Origin: Paramacrobiotus richtersi
Lineage: Eukaryota; Tardigrada; Eutardigrada; Parachela; Macrobiotidae
DNA length: 21,349 nucleotides
Direction: 5' to 3'
Assembly: GCA_034698045.1 (NCBI GenBank)
Contig: JAQGAU010001109.1
Span: forward strand, 1 to 21,349
Shown: positions 9,899 to 18,139 of the stretch, one piece after another
How the letters are laid out: each line of letters begins with the position of its first letter
Position numbering within the stretch: the first letter of the stretch is position 1
Program-made: the position numbers and the translations under genes
Notes under the pieces: generated by a model
Seen by the model: the letters and a program-made list of their open reading frames with translations, nothing else
What the model was told of the DNA's origin: nothing
Databases searched by the model: none

Positions 9899-11581
9899 TC
9901 ACTTCCGTGACGTACTCTGCACTCCAGTTAATCCCGGTATTTCTCCCGAATTGATCTCATCCCATCCAAAAACTTCCGCGAATCGCTCCGCATCTTCACT
10001 CTCCCGTTTGGCAGCCTGTTGACCCACTCCATAACGGACAGGCCGCAGTCGATACTCCAGCGATGGAATCTGCCAGGCGCCCTCAGCGAAGAACGGCCAC
10101 ATCTCCTGCTCCGGCATCTGCCACTTGGCCATGGTCTCGGGTGTCTTATCTTCCGGATTGGCACCGAACCATTTGGCTGCATTGATTTTGTCGTCATCGT
10201 CCCAGTCGTTCCAAGTACCTCGAGGGCGTCGGAGAAACATGGCATCCTGGCCTACTCGAAACTGCCATGGCGACCGTTCAGTCTGCGCATTCACATCGAG
10301 ATGACAATCAATCTCCACCATAGCGAAATCGCGTTGCGTAAAGCTGACTTCCTTTTCCTGGGCAGGCAAAGTGATAGCACTCTTCCTGGCCACACGCTGC
10401 TCCACAGGAAGATCAATAACGGGATCGGTCCCAAACCAGCTGACCGCATCCATCTTCGCGTTATTGTCGCACTCCTTCCATGCACCTCGAGGACGCTGGA
10501 CAGACGAAGATTTCCAAAAAATCTCACCATGGATCTTCTTCCGCTTTGGCTGATCTTCAGTAATACTGGAATGATATTCTTCCTTGCCACCGACGTCTCT
10601 TCTTACAACAACGATACTGCTAGCATCGGAAGGTTTGTGATGTTTCGCGAATTCCTCGCCGTCCTGTGTTAACTAAAACTATGTTAATAGGGGACGGATA
10701 ACATACTAGAAAAAAGTAAACACAAGCTCCCACGAACAGGCACACGTCACGATCGTTGACGGTTTTCTTGCCACTACGCAGATGCAAGAAGTACAGCGCG
10801 ACCGTAAATCTATATCCTTTCCGCTGTAGTGCCGTTCACTGATAGAATTCAAATCACAGGTATACCATATCGCGGTGCAGAAATACCTGAGTTTCCGGGA
10901 TGCGGCAACGGCGGTTAATATCTCCGTTTCGAGCCAACTCTTGTAATGTTTGCCGCACTCGCATCTTCAAGTCCTCTGGTGTTAGGCCGATTCTGAAATC
11001 ACAAAACTCATGAATATTCTGATGAAAAATTGTAGTACTCCACTATTCCGGTCCTAAATGCTGAAAGTCCACATGGCCCAAGTCGCAGACGTAGAGCAAG
11101 ATTCTTGCGAATGCCACTTTGGTAATGTGCAAGGCTGTGACACAACTTGCGTTTGCTCTGCTTACGTATAGGTCCGGCTGATGAAACAATACACTTCGTC
11201 CACGCTGACTCCTGGATAATCCGAATCTCGAAACTCTTTGAGCTCATTCACAGCAGTTCTAACAGCTTCTACGACATTCTCCCTTGTTGCAACCGGAAAT
11301 AATCTTTGCGATTTATACTTATCGCAGTCAAGAAGGGTTAACTTTGTCCAGGGATCATTAGACGCATGGGCAGTCCGATCCGGGATTTGGAAAAAATATC
11401 CAGCGGCCACACACCAGTCCAGATTCTTTTTGAAACTGTCGTACTCATAAACGTAGTCCACATCATCCCGCAACTCTTGTACAACTCGCAACACACTGGG
11501 AATATGTTTCTTGCTGTTCAGATCGAGAATGGCCTGCTGGATACGCTGGATGAACCATTTGGTGTCGCTGCCAGTTTCCAT
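9899..11581 (-). CDS. Paralogue copy C: tandem winged-helix plus WFG-module protein
   Basis: Three exons: 11581-11166, 10992-10887 and 10663-9899, joined by introns 11165-10993 (GTAAGC...TTTCAG) and 10886-10664 (GTATTT...ACACAG). All phases agree and give about 428 aa. The ATG at 11581 matches the METDS start of copy B (here METGSDTKWF). The protein has a SAMD1/KAT6-like winged helix (FIQRIQQAILDL, NLDWCVAAGYFF), an H15-like winged helix (VVEAVRTAVNEL, EDLKMRVRQTLQELARNGDI), a degenerate WFG repeat (SWFGTDP) and a full WFG module (KINAAKWFGANPE, KWQMPEQEMWPFF, WQIP), ending in RFAEVFGW. The C-terminal 150 residues are about 85% identical to copy B, and 35 in a row are identical from AKWQMPEQ onwards; the winged-helix part is nearer 70%. 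The second intron is absent from copy B. The four N-terminal exons of copies A and B are not found upstream. Probable chromatin or DNA-binding protein, by inference from the winged helices. Confidence 0.75.
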
Positions 11582-13342
11582 CTCTCTAAGACGAATTTGC
11601 GAAACCGAAACGCATGCTATGACACAAGGGGTATAATAATATTAATTCCAGTAAATGTTCAGCAAAATCCGCACTTTGTACTAATTATAAACCCCGGTTG
11701 TTGACAATGCTCGCTTCGCCTCGCGGAGAGATTCCCGATGGAGACTAAGTCACTAATTCCCAATTTGTTACTCATGATCAGGTACCCACCCACTCAGAAC
11801 TGCACACGCGTTGGCAGACGTACGGGCCTGGGCAGTCATGGTAAGTCTCACTCCAGCATCCAACAGCGGAGTGCTGCATGTCATTATAGCCCACTCTAGA
11901 CAGCTGATTAGGCAGCGCTCTTGTGCGTAGTCATGTCTATTGTGACCTCACTAAGCGGATGCATCCTTTCACTTCATAATAAAGTATTTCTGAAAGAAAG
12001 GCGTGTAAAGCGGATCTGCATAACCGTTTGAAATGAATGCAATAATTCTAGTCTGCCGGTATGCAATGAGCTATGTATACATTTTATTGGCAAAAGCCGA
12101 CGCAGTCAAAGGTATGAAGCATGGAAAAAATAAGGTTGTGGCGTTTCAGGATTCGCTTTTCATCCGTTACCAGGCTACCAGCTATCAAACTCCGTCGCAC
12201 GACGCCGTTCGCCTTCGGAGCGTGCACATCATTTCCAGATCACCAGTGAGACTGATACGTACCTAATACTAGTTTCTGATTTTACCCTTTTTTGGGCCAG
12301 AATTTCTTGTTGGAGATGGAGTCGAGCAGTAGTAATAATTCATAGATGCTAGAGTACGTGTACGAGTAACCATTGTAACGAGACAGAAAACAAAAACGCG
12401 CACAACACCACGACCACTTCGGGTCAAGTTTTTATGACAATTATTCGAGCGCCATTTGACTATCATCATTTCAGTTACTCTACTATAATCTCGCTATACA
12501 GATTGCGCTGGTAATAAGGATTAGGAAGTGAATGTAGATTTCGTTTCTAACATGCGTCTTTTAAACCAAGCCGCAAAGGTCTTTCCAGCAAATGTTCAAA
12601 GATAGAAACGTGGTCAGAAAGCGGAAAACCAAGCAAAATTTTAAGATTATGCCTACCTACTGCAAACAACTAAGAAGTTGTGAGCATTGCTAAAAAATGC
12701 TGCCCCTCGTAGAGATCTGTACAGAATACCGGGAAAGAGACCACGGCTAGCTTGTAGCATACAACGCTATCCCAGCGTTGTCCCGCAGCTATCTAAAAAA
12801 AGACCACGTTGCTTTGACCTCGTAGCATCAGCGGACTGAAAGTTTGGTTCACCGAGGCTAGATTTAGATTGTTTTGTTTCAAACCATACGCGACAATTAC
12901 AGTACCAATGAATAGCACAATTTCCTTGTTGCGACTCTTGTCAACTTTTCCAAAGATTACCTTTGCTTTGTTGGGAGTAGAATATATATAGCGCAATAGT
13001 TCGTAGCAATAAACATCTTGCTCCTGTTACTATTCGAAAAATACGATATCGCGATAAAATGAAAGGAATGGTCAACATTCGATGTGGTATTTATTTTGCG
13101 ATACCATTGCCGCCACTCACACTAAGGGCCGCGTGTTAAAATTTAGCTGGTTCCAGATTTGTTAAGAATCTGAATGTCTAGCGAGCAGTTAAGTCAAGTA
13201 ATAGAGAAGTTTTTTTCTTTAATCGGCTGCCCGTAGCAGCACCCTCAAAGATCTTGGCCAGATTTAGCCCTAAATTAAATGCAGGGCGTGCAGGACGAAA
13301 CAGCTACCGTATTTTAACGTTTAGCAAAACGAGGTTTTTACC

Positions 13343-13427
13343 GGGACGAAACGTATACTGGGACGAAATGTATACTGTGACGAAATGTCGACTGGGACGA
13401 AATGTCGACTGGGACGAAATGTCGGGC
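13343..13427. repeat. 17-bp minisatellite, five units
   Basis: Five head-to-tail copies of a 17-bp unit, consensus GGGACGAAATGTCGACT, at 13343, 13360, 13377, 13394 and 13411. Units 1 and 2 have TATACT at the end, units 3 and 4 have TCGACT, and unit 5 decays into TCGGGC. The ordered change along the array suggests stepwise unit duplication. It lies in a gene-free stretch. Confidence 0.9.
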
Positions 13428-13847
13428 CGCGGGTTGGTTTGAAGGCCGTTGTTAGTTACGAGATTCCCTTACCCTCTCCAGCTGAGCGACTGCGTCTGTT
13501 ATCGGTTTTCCGGACAGGCTGTACAATGGCGCTCTGTTACTCCAGGGAAGCACGGGATATTTACGTCAAACTGTGTGGTCAAGGCGATTAATGGGACTCA
13601 CCTGACTGCAGATGTGGAACGTCAATTGGACGAAGGGCGTCAAATTACACCGGTTAATTCGCGTGTCGGTTTTTATTGTAATTTTTTTCTGTTGTTTAAT
13701 GGTACAAGTGTATAACGGAGCCACTTGTAACAAGAAGTCTGTCGTACATGTTTTAAATGTAGCGGGCCACGCCTCCTACTGGTGCTACGAACGTCCTAGT
13801 TTTTGATGTCGCTCTTTTATTCGTTCGTCATTATTCACGGTGCACTA

Positions 13848-13853
13848 TTTATT
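13848..13853 (-). terminator. Poly(A) signal after zinc-finger exon
   Basis: AATAAA on the minus strand, 73 nt downstream of the zinc-finger exon stop; a second AATAAA lies at 13821-13816. This supports the exon being terminal. Confidence 0.45.
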
Positions 13854-13925
13854 TAGCACATACTGATATAAATTTGTTTTAATCAAGTCAGGACTTAAGG
13901 CACAGTAGCAGAACAGCCTTAACCT

Positions 13926-14224
13926 TCATAAGGATAACAAATCAGTCGTTTCCAAAGGGGGAGACTGTACAGGCATGCTGTTAGAAGCGGACGCTTCCGG
14001 CGTTTCTTCCGCACTGCATGCGACGGCAGTTTCACTTTCTGGATGCTGTGTTTTTATATGTTGGCGCAGTGCTGTTGGTATGTAGCATCGGTAGCTGCAC
14101 TGCGAGCAGGACACAACATTCTGGCAGTGGTTGGCGTGAAGGCATCGGAAGTGCCAGATCAGGTTCGTTGCACCACATGCCGTAAAACGTTTACCGCACA
14201 CAGGACAGCTCAGCGGTTTTTTAC
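13926..14224 (-). CDS. Orphan terminal exon with C2H2 zinc fingers
   Basis: Exon of 299 nt on the minus strand after a strong acceptor (GTTTTTACAG), phase 1, ending in a stop at 13928-13926. Its first codons read KKPLSCPVCGKRF, so with a G from the preceding exon the junction forms the typical TG-[EK]-K-P linker between C2H2 fingers; the upstream exon therefore very probably carries another finger. The first finger here is irregular: C-x2-C, a Phe, then 14 instead of 12 residues before H-x4-H. The second is normal (CSQC, 12 residues, H-IKTQ-H). A Ser/Glu/Pro-rich tail of about 35 residues follows. AATAAA lies 73 nt past the stop. No matching donor exon is visible nearby; the region immediately upstream is the SAP gene, which ends in a stop. 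It may be the last exon of a gene with distant exons, or an alternative end of another zinc-finger gene. Confidence 0.6.
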
Positions 14225-14499
14225 CTGTAAAAACGATAATGATCCAATTATTAGATCATGCCTGTTATTTTTGAAAGCCAAAACTGAAGTGCCACGAAGG
14301 TATACCACCATTATTATCTTGTATTATTATTGAGAAATAAAGATAAAATATATATTTTTATATAAAAAATAAATATAAATAAATTATTGGCTAAAAAACC
14401 TATACATACGATAAAGCTTTTTAACGGTTTTTTCGACACTGTACACAATAAAAATATCTGTTTATACCGTCAGTCATTTCGGCGCACTATACTAGTACA

Positions 14500-16671
14500 C
14501 TATATAATCTCGATGTAGAAACCTTGTCGAAGCTTACTTTTAGCAATCTGTTGTATCCGAAGAAGATCAGTGAAATCCATATCCTTCACAACAGCTAGTT
14601 CTCTGTTGCCGAATTTCATAACGTCCCTCACGCACGCAAATTTAACGGTTTTGAGCCGTTTCATCGTTCCTTTCGGCAAGCCAAACATTATATTCAGGTC
14701 ACCAATGGACGGAGTCAGAGTCTTCTTCTGCTTCTTAACGTGTTTAGGCTCCGGTGTCACTTCTGTAGCTGGAGTCGAAAAGTAGTTCGCGTACAAGCGA
14801 TCAATAAGGTTAGCCTTCGTTCCTTTAGTGGACAGTTTCAGATCGGCACACAATGTCTTTAATTTATCCACACCTGATCTGCTCCTTTTTCTAGCAAACT
14901 TCGACACATGGACCGGCGCAGCGCTTTTCAGTTCATCTGAAAACAGTGAAAACCAAGCTCATGTCACGCTGTGCAAACTGAGATAAACTTCGAAGAGTTC
15001 ACATGTAGCTGGTCTCAGTGGTCCGTTTCTAGAGCATCCACACAACGTACCGCTTTTAAAAAACATAAACACATCGCTCTACGAGTAATTCACAGAAGTA
15101 CGATTGTTCCAATTACTCATCCAGCTCGGTTTTCTCCACTATAAAGTGGTACATACTTATGCAAAATCATACCTGTCAAATATACGAGTACAGATACCAG
15201 TATCGCTACAACATGATTCACGATGTAACTGACCCATTTCTTGCGCTTGTAGTTCACTGCCTTCCTGTAATGCTTCCGAGCCGATGGAATTCCAGTCGAA
15301 TATCTCTGCGAACCGGCTATCCTCACCGACCACTGAGCAACCTCCCGCCTCAGGGATTCTCCAACCACCGTCTACGAAATCAGGCCACAAATCCGGGTCA
15401 GGCATCCCCCATTTGACCAGTGTGTCGGGTGTCAGACTTTCCGGGTGCGCTCCAAACCAGCGTACAGCATTGACCTTGCGTTCATTACTCCAGTTTTCCC
15501 ACTTCCCTTTAGGAAGAGGAAGGGAAAGTGAGCTTTTGAATATTTTTAAAGACCCCTTCTTGTTTTTCCTGTTCTTCACGATGGGGCTAGCCGGCTGAGT
15601 GGTGTTTGATAATTCCTCCGCATCTGGTTGCATATCAGTACTATCCGCCTCTAAATCTGTAACATCGATACCGAGTTCCGCAACGTCGTCCGCCATTGGT
15701 TCGCTTGTTGATGTTACACCCGTAACATCTTCGGTAGCTTCTTGTGTAAAATGTGGTAAAAGTTTTGAGTCACTCCCGTTTTCTAGTTCGTTGACCAATA
15801 ATGCATCACCGATGCTTAGTGTTCCAGTAAGAGCAGCTTCTTCAGTTATTGGACTGCACGGATAAGCGACATTTAGATCGAAAACCCAATCAGCAACGTC
15901 GTATTCCAGTGATTCAGATTTTATCGTTGTTCCCAGATCTTCGGGCACAATATTGTGTACATCAGGTGCAATTTCTTGGGTATGTTCCTTGGCGCTTTGT
16001 AGGACGATATCTGGTACTTCTACATTGTTCGTTAACTGAACAGTTACGTTAGCGCTGTTCCATATGTGAACATCGTCCATAGCTTCACACTGCCTTCCTG
16101 TAATTTCGTCGCTTTTCGGCGAGGTAGCCACTGGTTCTTCCTGTAATTTTTGCAGTACAGGTTGTAAATGACTGCCCGGTATACTGAGTGTATCCTCTTC
16201 CGATTTCGGTTTTGTTAAGCTGGCCGTTATTTTGGAAGCGGCATTCGGGTTCCATCGTGTCGTCAGCGGTTCGGCTTGTGCACTATCCCCAGTCTCCCCT
16301 TGGATATTGCCAGACACGGATTCACTGCATTCTCTAGTCAACTTGAAACGTTTTATTCCGCTAGATTCTTCACTTTGTGGTGCATCGCGTACAGAACGTA
16401 TCTCCGGTGGGTTGATGGCTTCTTGGGCCGTTGTCTTGGAAGCTGGTTGATACATTACTCTTTTAGTTTGTTTAGTTCTTTTCAGCGTGATAGGTTTCGG
16501 AAAGTTATGGGATTGATGGCTGTTATGTGAGCGTCTAGATGAACCAAGTCGGGATGACTGTTGCGGATCTAGCTCCCGACAACCATACTTTTCGACATTA
16601 GGCATATGTTCAGCTGGTCTTCCTACATACCGGTATTCTGATCCGTAAGGAAAATAATATTCACGGGACAT
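14500..16671 (-). CDS. Copy D: WFG-module protein, probably spliced to a SAP-domain exon
   Basis: The large exon starts with ATG at 16671, with an in-frame TAA 33 nt upstream and no good acceptor between. Unspliced, it runs 504 codons to TAA at 15159-15157. Most of it is disordered (Ser/Glu/Thr-rich, with basic stretches such as LKRTKQTKR near residue 65). Residues about 389-460 hold one WFG module (GKWENW, KVNAVRWFGAHPE, VKWGMPDPDLWPDF, WRIP, RFAEIFDW), clearly homologous to copies B and C. Downstream, 14936-14500 follows a strong acceptor (CTGTTTTCAG, phase 1). It encodes a SAP domain (VDKLKTLCADLKLSTKG, then KANLIDRL) and a Lys-rich and helical C-terminus ending YIEII. A phase-1 donor GG|GTCAGT at 15234/15233 joins the two in frame (QAQEM-D-ELKSAAPV), giving about 624 aa. 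The stronger-looking donor at 15172 (CAG|GTATGA) would instead give an immediate TGA. The SAP link is thus probable, not proven. Inferred nuclear DNA-binding protein. Confidence 0.62.
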
Positions 16672-16689
16672 TCTTCGCTTGTTACTCGA

Positions 16690-18130
16690 TAAGTTTTGTC
16701 GAACTTAGGAACGTTTAATATGAGGAACCTCCGCACGCGATATTAACGAACCACCATGCAACAGCTGATTGTATAACAGAACGACACAACACGAGCAAGC
16801 ATGCATCCAGCAGAGGAAATGTACAACGGAATGCAAATGCACATACCTTAAACATACAGTTGTAGTGCCGGTTTTGTGTGCTGACTTTGCAGTAGTTTGG
16901 TTCGTACTCGTTGCTCGATCCATGCGGCGTACTTCACGGTTACTTGCCTAAAGGTAATTCACAAAGTCTAGTCTTGTTTATATGTTTTTTACAACAGGCG
17001 GTCGTAGCTGACTGACTAGCATATGAGAACTAGTACGGCCAAACGATACGACACACTATTAATTTAATTCTGTCAATTTTGCTGTGCGGAGATGACCTCG
17101 TTTTTCTCAGCTAAATCATTGAGCTGAGACTAAATGAGAAGATGGTACCGTTTAGCTCAAAGTACAGTTATTTGTTCTTCATTCTCCAGTTCCTTCTATC
17201 AGAAGGAGAATTTGTTAGGCGATCCAGAATCAAAGTGCTACTCAGAAGTAAAACATTTGAGCCCAAAGTTAGGAATAAATACGGGACTCACACTTGTAAA
17301 TGCTTCTAAATCTTGTGAGTATGAAGCAACTTTTATTCTGTATCCACTCTGAAAAGTAAAAAGTTATCAATTTTCAGACAGTTTTAATACTTAACATTGC
17401 GATCTACGGTAATCTGACTAAGACCGTAATCTTGCTGATCCTTGCTTCATAGACCGCTATGCGAAGCCAATTAACTTACGCATTAATAATCCAAACTGCT
17501 TGGCACTTACTTACTATGCAGTCGGAACTAGTAATTAATTTGCAAGTTTTAACGTTTGACATCGTGCATTCATGCCAGGTCCTCAAGCATCAGTTTTTTT
17601 AAACACTCGTCGCCGGGCTCGCGCTAATTTAACACCAGTATGTATACGTAAGTGGTTTCTGTATCAGAATTTCGTTCTTGATTTCATGTACATATAGCGA
17701 TCGTATACGATTGAAAACATTCTGATACGCTTTTAATTTTTCGGACTATAGATTGTTTGGTATACTATTGTTCGTAATGAATGTGTAGCATTTCTTGTGC
17801 ATTTTCTCAAAGGTCATCAGATTTATTACTGTCAGACGTATGAAATCCCCCGAATCGGATCAGCTGAATTTCATGGATGCGGAAATTTACAAACTAACCA
17901 CCATATAATTACAGTATTCCAACATTACTGCACATATCGGTAATACCAAGTTAATTTCCCTTTCTTAAAACTCAAAAGATTTTGATTAATTCGTATTGCT
18001 ATACAATAAGACTGTTTCTGCGAGACCACTGCAATTTCGACCAGAGATGAGATCCATTCCATCAACGTATTCCTCGTCTGTAAACCATCGTTGCGGAACC
18101 AGCGAATTCGACTGTTGGTTCTATCTGGAA
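16690..18130. other. Intergenic region between copy D and the GFI1-like gene
   Basis: No supported gene on either strand. Expected to hold the copy D promoter and the 3' UTR of the GFI1-like gene (possible poly(A) signal at 17822-17827). No repeat or RNA gene recognised. Confidence 0.45.
17822..17827 (-). terminator. Possible poly(A) signal of the GFI1-like gene
   Basis: AATAAA on the minus strand, 313 nt beyond the stop codon of the zinc-finger gene. It is the nearest canonical hexamer I noticed; the match could be chance in AT-rich DNA. Confidence 0.3.
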
Positions 18131-18139
18131 CTACCGGGC

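Larger units (their letters stand above)
11640..13900. other. Intergenic region upstream of copy C
   Basis: No supported gene. The N-terminal exons present in copies A and B were looked for here by their motifs (ERKRK-, KRRYP-) and not found. Contains the 17-bp minisatellite. An acceptor-like TCATAG at 11617, ahead of copy C, is a probable remnant of the exon border used in copies A and B. Confidence 0.45.

Noticed and set aside
10019-10672. 217-codon open frame on the plus strand
   Set aside because: It is the antisense of the conserved WFG exon of copy C, where the coding frame, paralogue conservation, splice sites and poly(A) signal all favour the minus strand.
13254-13591. Plus-strand frames across the minisatellite
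   Set aside because: Their length is due to the repeat unit lacking stops; no domain, start context or splice evidence.
15117-15368. Alternative minus-strand frame with a hydrophobic stretch resembling a membrane anchor (VVAILVSVLVYLTGMIL)
   Set aside because: It overlaps the conserved RFAEIFDW part of copy D in another frame and no splice gives entry to it. In-frame joining to the SAP exon through the donor at 15172 is possible on paper but would require a frame change inside copy D.
17134-17352. 72-codon plus-strand frame
   Set aside because: Composition and lack of any motif fit a chance frame in the intergenic stretch.
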